A stretch of DNA of 14,201 nt from an uncultured Butyricicoccus sp. (GTDB taxonomy: Bacteria > Bacillota > Clostridia > Oscillospirales > Butyricicoccaceae), in contig CAJUDU010000060.1 of assembly GCA_910584935.1 (NCBI GenBank), positions 1 through 14,201 of the forward strand. The letters run 5' to 3'. Position numbers and translations under genes: made by a program. Below are positions 1 through 7,201 of the stretch, piece by piece. The notes below the pieces were generated by a model. It did not search any database. It was not told the DNA's origin and saw only the letters and a list, made by a program, of their open reading frames with translations. Position 1 is the stretch's first letter. Each line of letters starts with the position of its first letter.

Positions 1-8
1 TTTCCCCT

Positions 9-36
9 ATTATACCACACCTTCTTGACTTATGAA
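9..36 (-). promoter_or_regulatory. Extended -10 promoter reading out of the window's left end
   Basis: On the minus strand there is a perfect TATAAT (14 to 9) preceded by TG one base upstream, the extended -10 form TGnTATAAT. A weak -35-like TTCATA (36 to 31, 4 of 6 consensus bases) lies 16 bases further upstream. Transcription would start near the window edge and run left. It lies just after the truncated primase-helicase gene, so it probably serves a separate unit outside the window. It is called from sequence match alone. Confidence 0.5.
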
Positions 37-44
37 GGATTAAA

Positions 45-1022
45 TCAGTGGTTCCATAATTCCCGTGCTGTGATTTCTTCACCACCCGTGTATTGTTTGA
101 TGGTGGCTTCATCCAATTTACCTGCTGTATCAGATTCCGACATGGTAACCATACGTTTGCCTTTCAGCCGTGCCAGTACAGGATTAGCGGCTTCTGTATT
201 CTTCTGCCGGTCACTCCGACAAATCAATTCCACAGGCGCAACGGTAGAATAATCCCCTAACAAATGCTGAATAGCATCTAACATGGTTGATTTCCCATTT
301 CGAGTTGTTTTACCATGCAGGATAAACATACATTCTTCTTTCCCGGTTCCCAAGATAGAATAACCCAACGCCCTTTGCAGGTAACTTGCTTTATCCTTAT
401 CATCTTGGGTGACTTCTGCAATAAACTGTTCCCACCGTTTACAGCAAACTTCCTGCATTGTGTAATCAAAGTTTGTCTGCATGGTTAAGAAATCTTCCCA
501 ATGATGTTCTCTAAACGTCATTGAATCCAAGTCATAAGTACCATTTTTGCAGTTTACCAAATATGGATGGGTATCAAATTGGTTTGCTGCTATTGTCATA
601 CTGTCCGCTGCATCTTTCATCAGCCGGTCACGGAAACGGCGGTCACCCATTTTAGAAACAAATGCCATGTAGCGCTTTCGGACTTCTTCGTCTGGAATCT
701 CTCCGCAATAAAGCGCCATAAGCCGAACGAATTCTTTGATTTTTGCAGCTACCAGCAGCGAACCGATATCCTTTTTCCATCTTCCTGCATCATAGGTGTA
801 CCATGATTTAGCTTCCGGGCAAAAACGGGTATCATTCTGATAACATTCACTAAACAAATCAGCCATACCGGATTCATCCCATGCGTAACCTGTTGAATCC
901 TTTTGATATGGTAATTCTGGATGGACTGATTTGATATAAAACATTTTCCGGCTGATTTCCTCTGACGTTATGTATCGCCCATTGGAAAGCTGGAACAGTT
1001 CTTCATCTTGCATAACAGGCAT
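45..1022 (-). CDS. D5/P4-type SF3 primase-helicase, C-terminally truncated
   Basis: 325 residues. This is the helicase half of a phage primase-helicase that opens DNA at the fork. A D5_N-like region occupies the middle. A Walker A (about residues 237-246, with NGKST) is followed by a Walker B-like hydrophobic strand ending in SESD (about 291-298) and the family's GG-x-x-ITAR motif near 313-319. The frame then stops in TGA after LWNH. Family members continue with an aromatic-rich strand and the sensor motif C (a Thr-Asn before Leu-Pro), which are absent, and none of the three frames downstream restores them. The protein is therefore probably an inactive ATPase. The ATG at 1022 lies three bases after the DUF1653 stop; an AGG about 12 bases upstream is a loose ribosome binding site, and ATG at 1013 is an alternative start. 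The matching primase domain is encoded separately at 1587-2372. Confidence 0.85.
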   Translation of the reverse strand: MPVMQDEELFQLSNGRYITSEEISRKMFYIKSVHPELPYQKDSTGYAWDESGMADLFSECYQNDTRFCPEAKSWYTYDAGRWKKDIGSLLVAAKIKEFVRLMALYCGEIPDEEVRKRYMAFVSKMGDRRFRDRLMKDAADSMTIAANQFDTHPYLVNCKNGTYDLDSMTFREHHWEDFLTMQTNFDYTMQEVCCKRWEQFIAEVTQDDKDKASYLQRALGYSILGTGKEECMFILHGKTTRNGKSTMLDAIQHLLGDYSTVAPVELICRSDRQKNTEAANPVLARLKGKRMVTMSESDTAGKLDEATIKQYTGGEEITARELWNH

Positions 1023-1025
1023 TTC

Positions 1026-1253
1026 TTACCGCATCCTTTCAAACCGATATTTTTGTGTTGCATCCTGATATTTATCCTTGTCCACTTTGGACACAAACAT
1101 ATCATACGGACGTGCATATATCGCATAATCATCATACAATGCCTGGTAAATCACCATCTTTTCACCCGTTTCTGTATGGGTTGCGATATGCAGTACTTGA
1201 TACTGCTTTCCCTTGAAATGCCGATAAATCCCGCCTATTTCGACTTTCCTCAC
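1026..1253 (-). CDS. DUF1653 family protein
   Basis: 75 residues from a GTG start. The protein matches the DUF1653 pattern: an N-terminal GGIYRHFKGKQYQV block, a middle ETGEKMVIYQALY block and a later ARPYDMF block, ending in a basic segment. The family is a small beta-rich fold common in phages and bacteria; its function is unknown. I chose GTG at 1253 because a GAGGTG ribosome binding site sits 6 bases upstream, directly after the stop of the preceding gene (1264-1266). A longer frame starting at ATG 1277 would overlap that gene and has no better ribosome binding site. It separates the prim-pol gene from the SF3 helicase gene, together with the gene upstream. Confidence 0.82.
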   Translation of the reverse strand: MRKVEIGGIYRHFKGKQYQVLHIATHTETGEKMVIYQALYDDYAIYARPYDMFVSKVDKDKYQDATQKYRFERMR

Positions 1254-1263
1254 AACAAACACC

Positions 1264-1581
1264 TCACAGATTGCCATATAAATTCTTCCAGATGTTTTGC
1301 AGGGCGCAATGTACTTTTGCCCTGTTCAGCCTGGGATTATCAAACTCTTGCAGTACTCCTGATAATTCATCCATGGTATCACGTAACATGGATAGATATC
1401 CGTCTGCTATCCGTTCCATTTCTTCTACGTGTCCGTATGGGTCTTTGGCGTTTTCCAGCAGTTCTATGAATAAGTCTTCACACTCCTGCCCTAAGTGCTC
1501 CCCTATGAGGTCTTTCAGGGTTTGTTCTGGGTCAAGCACAACCTCCATTTTGCCACTCAACAAAAACAGCGTTCTTGCCAT
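1264..1581 (-). CDS. Hypothetical acidic phage protein
   Basis: 105 residues with no family I recognise. The sequence looks mostly alpha-helical and is acidic in the middle (many Glu/Asp between about residues 18 and 60), becoming basic near the C-terminus. It has no signal peptide, membrane segment or cysteine motif. The start is firm: AGGAGGT lies 7 bases upstream of ATG, and that ribosome binding site is formed from the last codons and the TAA stop of the primase gene (CGA TAT AGG AGG TAA). This implies translational coupling to the primase. A role in replication is possible from position only. Confidence 0.72.
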   Translation of the reverse strand: MARTLFLLSGKMEVVLDPEQTLKDLIGEHLGQECEDLFIELLENAKDPYGHVEEMERIADGYLSMLRDTMDELSGVLQEFDNPRLNRAKVHCALQNIWKNLYGNL

Positions 1582-1586
1582 TTGGT

Positions 1587-2372
1587 TTACCTCCTATACC
1601 TTGTGATACTGTCACAGATTGTTTGTAATTCCCTGTCCGGCAACGGGGGCTTGCACTGGGTTTGGTTTACATAACACAGTTCTGTGTAAATCTGTGCTTT
1701 TGTGTATCCTGTGTTGTGCATAGCCCCTGCCAGTGATGCCAGTGACAGATTTCTGCCGCCTGCCGGGATTGTGGGATAATCAGGTCGTAAAAAGATAGTC
1801 CCATCTAAAGGTTTACGGTATGTTGGTGCATAAATCCGCTGCATAGGAACGGATTTCTTACCTTCCCGTTCTGCATCCGAGAAGTATTTGCCCAATACAT
1901 AATCTATCGCAGGCTGATTTTCCCTGATTTCCGGGAATAGCAATACCTTGCCGGTCATAATAAAAAACCGCTTTGTCTGATAGATTTCCACCCCATGCAA
2001 ATTGTTTTTACCAGGGAAGGGCAGTTTGCCCCGCAGCAGGATATGTACGCCCCTGCCGCTTCTGGATTTCTCCGTATACGACTGGCAAGCCTGCATGATA
2101 TCTGCACAAAGTGAAGTTATCAGTCCATCTTCAAATCCTGCATCTATGTCTATCCCTACAATACCATTGTCCGCAAATACAAACCCGATATGGTCATAAC
2201 ATCCGCTTTCTACTGCCCCTTGTGCCTGTGCAAAGGTGCTCCAGGTATCCGGGGCAGTAGAGGATGCCGCTTTACGCTCAAAGGCTTTCATGGGGATTTT
2301 GGAGTTATCCCAAGTGCATACCCATTGATTGAGGGCTTTTAATTCTTCTGGTATTTGTGTATAATCCCGCAT
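1587..2372 (-). CDS. Prim-pol type DNA primase (stand-alone)
   Basis: 261 residues. This is an archaeo-eukaryotic primase-polymerase domain that lays down primers for phage DNA replication. The catalytic acid pair is at D75 and D77 in VGIDID. The second motif is SGRGVH (105-110), with the conserved Ser/Gly and His that bind the nucleotide. The third region is VEIYQTKRFFIMTG (about 128-141), typical of this superfamily. The C-terminal quarter (about 200-261) is probably a small helical primase C-terminal domain. The ATG at 2372 has AAAGGAG 8 bases upstream and follows the previous stop by 13 bases. In many phages this domain is fused to the SF3 helicase; here the two are separate genes with two small genes between. 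It appears intact. Confidence 0.86.
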   Translation of the reverse strand: MRDYTQIPEELKALNQWVCTWDNSKIPMKAFERKAASSTAPDTWSTFAQAQGAVESGCYDHIGFVFADNGIVGIDIDAGFEDGLITSLCADIMQACQSYTEKSRSGRGVHILLRGKLPFPGKNNLHGVEIYQTKRFFIMTGKVLLFPEIRENQPAIDYVLGKYFSDAEREGKKSVPMQRIYAPTYRKPLDGTIFLRPDYPTIPAGGRNLSLASLAGAMHNTGYTKAQIYTELCYVNQTQCKPPLPDRELQTICDSITRYRR

Positions 2373-2385
2373 CCCCGAAACTCCT

Positions 2386-3120
2386 TTAACCTGTAATCAA
2401 TTCGCCATATGGCAAGTCCTCAATCCATTCGCAGAAACCCCGCCATTCATCCAACTTGTGACTCTTTCTCGCGTGATAAATGTTTCGCAGTACCGCATAA
2501 TTGAGCATCACTGTTCGCCTTTGATTATAAGAGGACGGCAGTAATTGTATCATCTGCCACCACCATTTTTTATCTTGTGTTTTCAAAAATTCTTCACGAT
2601 AATTGTTTAAGCAACCTATCGTGAGTGATAACAACGATAATGGCGTGACGTATAAATTGCGCCTTTCGCGGTATTGGTCTACAATTTCATATCCTGCCGT
2701 GTTCACATCATCCACAAGATGCTCATGTGAAAAATCATCAAGGGTGAACTCTTTTGCATAGATTTTGTGCATGGTAGAACAGGAATTAGCAACCGTACCC
2801 ACCTTGTAGGTGTCCATTTCTTTCCACCAATATAACGGGGCAACAATATCAGTGGTGACTGTAATCATCCGCAGATATTTTGCATGGTCTGTGCCTGCTG
2901 CGGTCAACTTTTTCATTAAGGCAAAATCAGCATCGCCGATAACAGTGCCACCAATTTCAGTTTTTTGGCACATACCATCATTAAGGAAAAATTTACAATA
3001 CACACAATCTTTTTGAGTGCAAACATCACTGTCCGATTTTTCCCATGATTCAAGCGGATTACGCATCCCGCGAATTGCAGCTTCCCAGCCATAGGTTTCA
3101 GTGCGTTCAATCTTTATCAT
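2386..3120 (-). CDS. ThyX-like phage protein with a four-cysteine insertion
   Basis: 244 residues, of a conserved phage family usually left as hypothetical. The block LYWWKEMDTYKVGTVANSCS (about 96-115) and the later LPSSYNQRRTVMLNYAVL (about 195-211) resemble, in spacing and character, the central and C-terminal parts of flavin-dependent thymidylate synthase (ThyX). The canonical RHR-x7-S signature is not present as such, so activity is uncertain. Near the N-terminus four cysteines (C34, C39, C42, C51) look like a metal-binding cluster; I remember many relatives without it. The ATG at 3120 overlaps the upstream stop by 4 bases (ATGA), and GGGATGG lies upstream as a ribosome binding site. Its place beside nrdD, nrdG and mazG favours a role in nucleotide metabolism. 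The family is sure; the ThyX link is inference. Confidence 0.6.
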   Translation of the reverse strand: MIKIERTETYGWEAAIRGMRNPLESWEKSDSDVCTQKDCVYCKFFLNDGMCQKTEIGGTVIGDADFALMKKLTAAGTDHAKYLRMITVTTDIVAPLYWWKEMDTYKVGTVANSCSTMHKIYAKEFTLDDFSHEHLVDDVNTAGYEIVDQYRERRNLYVTPLSLLSLTIGCLNNYREEFLKTQDKKWWWQMIQLLPSSYNQRRTVMLNYAVLRNIYHARKSHKLDEWRGFCEWIEDLPYGELITG

Positions 3121-3521
3121 ACTTTGATACCATCCCTTCTAAGCATTCGCATATACGATTTCACATCCAGCCCATTCATTTTCGCGGCAAGCTGCAAGCA
3201 ATGTTCCCGCCGCCCATAGCTATCCGGGATTGGGATATTCGGTTCCTGCGCTTTATGCACATAATACCGTGTACCGTCCGGCAAGCGGGAAACCAGATAC
3301 TTTACCTTCATGTTCTTCGCTTTTTTCTGTATTTTCTCCATCAGGACATCGCCATCTAAATCACATAACAATGCAAACCATCCTGAATGGAAAAAGTCCT
3401 CCAACATAAAAATGTTGCGGTTTACTGTAGGAGATGCCAACATAGACAGCAAACTAAAATAATCATCTACTGCCTGACTGACAATCGCGAACCGCAGGTT
3501 ATTTACACCAGCATCAGTCAT
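3117..3521 (-). CDS. Conserved hypothetical phage protein
   Basis: 134 residues from ATG 3521, which has GAAGG about 8 bases upstream and lies one base after the nrdD stop. A longer frame from ATG 3566 would overlap nrdD by about 44 bases and is less likely. The block FMLEDFFHSGWFALLCDLDG followed by a helix is a pattern I recall from small, widespread Firmicute phage proteins without known function. The C-terminal half carries a basic region and a possible DNA-binding-like helix pair ending in SYMRMLRRDG. The last codons overlap the following gene by 4 bases, so the two are likely coupled. No function can be assigned. Confidence 0.7.
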   Translation of the reverse strand: MTDAGVNNLRFAIVSQAVDDYFSLLSMLASPTVNRNIFMLEDFFHSGWFALLCDLDGDVLMEKIQKKAKNMKVKYLVSRLPDGTRYYVHKAQEPNIPIPDSYGRREHCLQLAAKMNGLDVKSYMRMLRRDGIKV

Positions 3522-3522
3522 A

Positions 3523-5646
3523 TTACATTGACCTTCTTTCTGCGATTTCTGCCATCTTTGCGGCATTCAAACGGGTATCCCCATGCACACGACTATAGGA
3601 TAGATATCCATTCATCCGGTCGATTTTGGTCAGATTCGTGCTGCCGCAGATTGGGCAGGTATCCATATCCAATTCCTGATGCCCACAGTTTTCACAGTAA
3701 GCCAGCGATAAATTAACACCCTCATAAAATCCCTTCTGCATTGCCCTGCGTACCAGCGTCCGAGCAGCTTCCACATTGTAACTTACAGGATATCGCACAT
3801 ACTGGATTTTGCCGCCGTTAAACAGCTCCCAGAATCGCCCTTCCAAGTCTTGCTTTTCAATCGGCGTGATATCTTCTGTGACATGGCAATGGAATGAATT
3901 GGACACATAAGGTTTATCCGAAACGCCGGGAATAATGCCGTATTTCCTGCGGAACTGCTCCACCTGCAAACCGCAAAGGCTTTCCGCTGGCGTGCCATAA
4001 ATGGCATATAACCAGCCATCTGCCTGCTTGAACTCATTCACTTTCTGATTGATATGATTCATCACTTCCAGCGCAAATGCGCCATCTTCCGCAATGGATT
4101 TCCTGTTGTAAAGCTGCTGCAATTCATTCAGGGCAGTAATCCCAAATGATGCAGTCATAGGTTTTAGCAAAGGTTTGATTTTATCGGTTGGCTGTAAATG
4201 CCCTCCATAAAATCCACCTTCACAATAGGCAATCGGGTTTGTGCTGGCACGCAACCCGCCCAGATATTCATAAGTCCGCTGATGGATACCGCGAATCATT
4301 TCCAGATAATAATCCAGTACTTCATAAAAATCCTTGCTTTCTGCCCTTGCTTTTGCCAAAATCATAGGCAAATGCAAAGAAACCGCGCCAATGTTGAACC
4401 TTCCAACATAAATCGGTTTGTCCGTATCATCTGCTGGTACCATGCCGCCCCGCTCATACCAGGGGGATAAAAACGCCCGGCAACCCATGGGATGTACTAC
4501 CCTGCCATATTTTTTATACATCTCTGGGACATAACCTTCCCCTGTCAGGGACAGCCAATCTGGATACATGGTTTTGCAGCTACACGCAATGCCAGCTTCA
4601 AACACATCCTCATTGATTTTTCCTTCCCCATGCAGGTTTTCATCATAAAGAAATACCAGTTTGGGGAATAAAACAGGCTTTTTATTCCCCGGTTTGCCCT
4701 GCCCATTCATATGTACCCGCAGAAATGTTTTTGCTGCCATTTTGCCGAAAACATCCGTGGCAAGTCCGAAAGTCATGGTAATAAAGGGATAATCTCCCCG
4801 GCTGCTACCCACAGTGTTCAGCTTCATTTCAATGCCCTGGAAACCTTGTTCAAAATCCCGCTCAACCTTTTTTGCAGCCCAATCTTGTCCGAAATGCGCG
4901 GGTCTGCCGCTGATGCCTGCATATTCATTAAGATATCGGTCATAGGATTTCTTCGCATACGGGGCAAGCAATTTATCCACTTCCGGCACAGTAAAACCGC
5001 CATATTGCTGTGAAGCTGTTGCCAGAATGATATCGCCCAGCACATCAAAAGCTGTATCCAGTGTTTTGGGTTCATTGTACCAGACATTGCCCATTTCGAA
5101 ACCGCCCTGCATTACAGCAGCCGCATCAAACAAACAGCAATTCATCGTATCTAGCCGCGCTGCCTGGTCATGGATATAAATGTAACCCTCCCGGCAGGCT
5201 TGCCGTTCTTCTGCTGTCATAAAGAATTTGCGGTATAACCGTTTATTCAGTTCATTGAACGTCAAACAGCGTTTAGTTGCAACCAATGCGGAATCAGTAT
5301 TGGCGTTCTCTTTGTCACCGATAAACCGAATAGACCGGCTTTTCTGATAAACTTTGTCCAGCATATGAACAAAATCCGTCTTGTAATTGCGGTATTCCCG
5401 ATAAGATTGCCCTACGGCTGGATAATGACTTATCAACACGTTTTCCACAGCTTTATGCACATCTGAAACCGAAATCTCTTGTTCTGCATACGATGCCTGA
5501 ATCAGCCGCATTACCTTGGATACAATATCCTGATATTCCTCATCGGTCAGTGAAACCATGGCGCGGTCAGCAGATTTTCTGACTGCATCAATGATTTTCT
5601 GCCCGTTGAAATCCTCCAACGCACCATCTTTTTTAATCACTTTCAT
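3523..5646 (-). CDS. nrdD: Anaerobic (class III) ribonucleoside-triphosphate reductase, large subunit
   Basis: 707 residues, full length for the family. NrdD reduces ribonucleoside triphosphates to deoxy forms without oxygen, using a glycyl radical and formate as reductant. It starts with an ATP-cone allosteric domain (about residues 1-95, beginning MKVIKKDGALEDF). The body has NTVGSSRGDYPFITMTFG and GCRAFLSPWYERGG blocks typical of the catalytic barrel. Zinc cysteines are C651, C654, C664 and C667, and the radical glycine is G680 in RMNGYLS. The ATG at 5646 has AAGGGTG upstream and overlaps the nrdG frame by 14 bases. Radical formation needs the activase NrdG, whose gene here carries a nonsense codon, so activity would depend on a host NrdG. 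Confidence 0.95.
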   Translation of the reverse strand: MKVIKKDGALEDFNGQKIIDAVRKSADRAMVSLTDEEYQDIVSKVMRLIQASYAEQEISVSDVHKAVENVLISHYPAVGQSYREYRNYKTDFVHMLDKVYQKSRSIRFIGDKENANTDSALVATKRCLTFNELNKRLYRKFFMTAEERQACREGYIYIHDQAARLDTMNCCLFDAAAVMQGGFEMGNVWYNEPKTLDTAFDVLGDIILATASQQYGGFTVPEVDKLLAPYAKKSYDRYLNEYAGISGRPAHFGQDWAAKKVERDFEQGFQGIEMKLNTVGSSRGDYPFITMTFGLATDVFGKMAAKTFLRVHMNGQGKPGNKKPVLFPKLVFLYDENLHGEGKINEDVFEAGIACSCKTMYPDWLSLTGEGYVPEMYKKYGRVVHPMGCRAFLSPWYERGGMVPADDTDKPIYVGRFNIGAVSLHLPMILAKARAESKDFYEVLDYYLEMIRGIHQRTYEYLGGLRASTNPIAYCEGGFYGGHLQPTDKIKPLLKPMTASFGITALNELQQLYNRKSIAEDGAFALEVMNHINQKVNEFKQADGWLYAIYGTPAESLCGLQVEQFRRKYGIIPGVSDKPYVSNSFHCHVTEDITPIEKQDLEGRFWELFNGGKIQYVRYPVSYNVEAARTLVRRAMQKGFYEGVNLSLAYCENCGHQELDMDTCPICGSTNLTKIDRMNGYLSYSRVHGDTRLNAAKMAEIAERRSM

Positions 5647-6139
5647 GTAATATCACCCTTCCATGCCGCAATGTTTCTGGTACATTGATTACCTGCTGAT
5701 TAGTAGAACCTGCCCACGGGTAATTGACATCCCGTAATTCTTCCTGATATCGTCCATCCACCAGCACATCTACATATTTCATCAGGGTGAACAGGTACTT
5801 ATTGGACTGGATTTCATCCCAGGTGTAGCCTGTATACACCCATATGGTTTTGCCCGGGAATCGCTGTTTGATTTGCCGCATCAGCCCATACACTGTGCCG
5901 CGATTGCTGATATGCAGCGGGTCGCCGCCGGAAAATGTAATGCCTGCTATGTAAGGCTTTTTCAGCGCCCGAAAGATTTCGTTCTTCGCATTGCTGTCAA
6001 AAATTAGTCAATCTTCCGGGTTCCATGTCACAGGATTTTGACAACCTTTGCATTTGTGCGCACAGCCTGCTACCCATAACACAACCCGCAGCCCGTCCCC
6101 ATTTTTCAGGTCAATTGATGTGATATCATGATAGTGCAT
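5633..6139 (-). pseudogene. nrdG: Anaerobic RNR activating protein, interrupted by one TGA
   Basis: NrdG is the radical SAM activase that installs the glycyl radical on NrdD. Reading from ATG 6139, codons 1-43 give a correct N-terminus with the iron-sulfur motif C26-x3-C30-x2-C33, ending WNPED. Codon 44 is TGA (6010-6008). The same frame then continues without any shift for a further 124 residues, with ITFSGGDPLH, TIWVYTGYTWDEI and DVLVDGRYQEE, to a stop at 5633. The total of about 168 codons equals the normal length. Relatives usually have Gly at the stop position, so GGA to TGA is the simplest change. An 86-residue open frame from ATG 5893 is only the C-terminal half and lacks the cysteines. 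The start shares one base with the mazG stop; AGGTG lies about 7 bases upstream. Confidence 0.9.
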
Positions 6140-6474
6140 CAGATGTCACCTGCCTTACGGTGTAGGGAATTTTCTACAGTGAAACCCTCTGGATATCGGG
6201 CTTTCAGCTTGTCAATGTTCATTTGCATAATGGTTTCCATATCTGTACCCAGTGCGTCACAGGCTTCCGCTATCATCCATAAGCAGTCCCCTAATTCCTT
6301 TTTCATGTGTTCCCAGTCCATCAGGTGTCCCTGATATTGTTTTTGTAAGATACCCGCCACTTCCCCGGCTTCGGCATTGAGTCCATATACTGCATGGCGC
6401 AACCGGTCTGTTTTGCAGTCATAAGGAATGCTGCAAGTACGGATTGCCAGTTCCTGATATTCGTTTCCGGTCAT
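6139..6474 (-). CDS. MazG-like nucleotide pyrophosphohydrolase
   Basis: 111 residues from ATG 6474 (MTGNEYQELA). All-alpha NTP pyrophosphohydrolases of this superfamily hydrolyse NTPs or dNTPs to monophosphates; phage members are thought to influence nucleotide pools or (p)ppGpp. The metal-binding pattern is visible as E35-x2-E38 in EAGEVAG and E60-x2-D63 in KELGDCLW. A GGGAGG ribosome binding site lies 10 bases upstream of this ATG; ATG 6480 (4 bases away) is an alternative, and a longer frame from 6510 would run over the ribosome binding site. It sits next to nrdG and nrdD in the nucleotide part of the operon and appears intact. Confidence 0.88.
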   Translation of the reverse strand: MTGNEYQELAIRTCSIPYDCKTDRLRHAVYGLNAEAGEVAGILQKQYQGHLMDWEHMKKELGDCLWMIAEACDALGTDMETIMQMNIDKLKARYPEGFTVENSLHRKAGDI

Positions 6475-6562
6475 AATCATGATTCCTCCCATTTCGTAAA
6501 AGTGAACCATAGAAGGGCTAGAATAACATCTTCTAACCCTTCACACAGGTTGTCCGATAAGG

Positions 6563-7057
6563 TTAAAGACCCAGTAATTTGTCCAAATCTAAAGGCTGCT
6601 TAGTTACTTTAGATGCTTTCTCCTGCTTTGGTGCTTCCTCTGGTTCAGGATTTTCCTTTGGTGCAGGGGCTTCCTCAAACCCGTCGCAGGATTCCTTTTT
6701 GCCCAGCCGGACGAATTTCAGGATTTTATCCGGGTTCTTATTGCTTGGCACTTCCTCATGCTCCACCACACAGCGCAGATAATGCCCGACTAAATCGTCA
6801 TGGTCAATCTCCGTCAATGAGAAATCATTCAGCGCTTGTTTGGCAAAATACGAGAACGCATTCAGCGCACCTTGATTGGGCTTGCCTTGCTTATCCAGAA
6901 GTGAGAAACGTTCGGTATGCTTTTGGCCAGATGCTGTCTGCATGATGATTTCCATCTTGCCGAAATCCTCTTTATAGTTGACATCCACAATCTGGAATAC
7001 ATGTGTCCCTTCGGGAATCAGTGTGAATCCCTCTGTTAATCCGATTTTTGCCATCAT
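6563..7057 (-). CDS. DUF669-like putative single-stranded DNA-binding protein
   Basis: 164 residues. The N-terminal two thirds look like a beta-rich OB-type domain, starting MMAKIGLTEGF and passing through GTHVFQIVDVNYKEDFGKM. It resembles the phage DUF669-like family found beside recombination genes. A Pro/Glu/Lys-rich linker follows (about 125-155), then a short tip, LDLDKLLGL, recalling the acidic-hydrophobic tails with which SSB proteins recruit partners. The start at ATG 7057 is supported by AGGAGG 6 bases upstream, located within the last codons of the preceding small gene. It lies just downstream of the exonuclease and annealing genes, which fits a role in coating single-stranded DNA. 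The SSB function is inference from fold-like features, tail and place. Confidence 0.6.
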   Translation of the reverse strand: MMAKIGLTEGFTLIPEGTHVFQIVDVNYKEDFGKMEIIMQTASGQKHTERFSLLDKQGKPNQGALNAFSYFAKQALNDFSLTEIDHDDLVGHYLRCVVEHEEVPSNKNPDKILKFVRLGKKESCDGFEEAPAPKENPEPEEAPKQEKASKVTKQPLDLDKLLGL

Positions 7058-7198
7058 TTACATCCTCCTCATAGATTTATCTTCTGCCTTTTGGGGTTTC
7101 TTTTTCCGGTTGCGTGTGCAAACCGCAGCGATAATCAAAACCAGCATTTCTGCAAACAATGTTGCCAAAACGCCTAACAAAACACCGTTAATGTACAT
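7058..7198 (-). CDS. Small single-pass membrane protein
   Basis: 46 residues. A hydrophobic segment (about residues 5-27, VLLGVLATLFAEMLVLIIAA) is followed by a strongly basic tail (TRNRKKKPQK). This predicts one transmembrane helix with the tail in the cytoplasm by the positive-inside rule. ATG at 7198 follows the exonuclease stop by three bases, and a GAAAGGAAGG ribosome binding site lies in the last codons of that gene. Its own 3' end (ATG AGG AGG ATG TAA) supplies the ribosome binding site of the next gene. No function is known to me; many phages carry similar tiny membrane proteins at this spot. Confidence 0.7.
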   Translation of the reverse strand: MYINGVLLGVLATLFAEMLVLIIAAVCTRNRKKKPQKAEDKSMRRM

Positions 7199-7201
7199 GA
7201 T

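Noticed and set aside
1008..1469. 153-residue open frame on the plus strand
   Set aside because: It lies antisense to DUF1653 and its neighbour, has no ribosome binding site of note, and its residue make-up is that of a shadow frame.
5633..5893. Stand-alone 86-residue gene
   Set aside because: It is the C-terminal half of nrdG after the TGA and lacks the radical SAM cysteines; no ribosome binding site stands before its ATG.
6008..6010. Selenocysteine or reassigned TGA in nrdG
   Set aside because: The position is normally Gly, not Cys, in the family, and TGA is used as the true stop for the resolvase, MazG, polymerase, DUF3310 and other genes here. A nonsense mutation is simpler.
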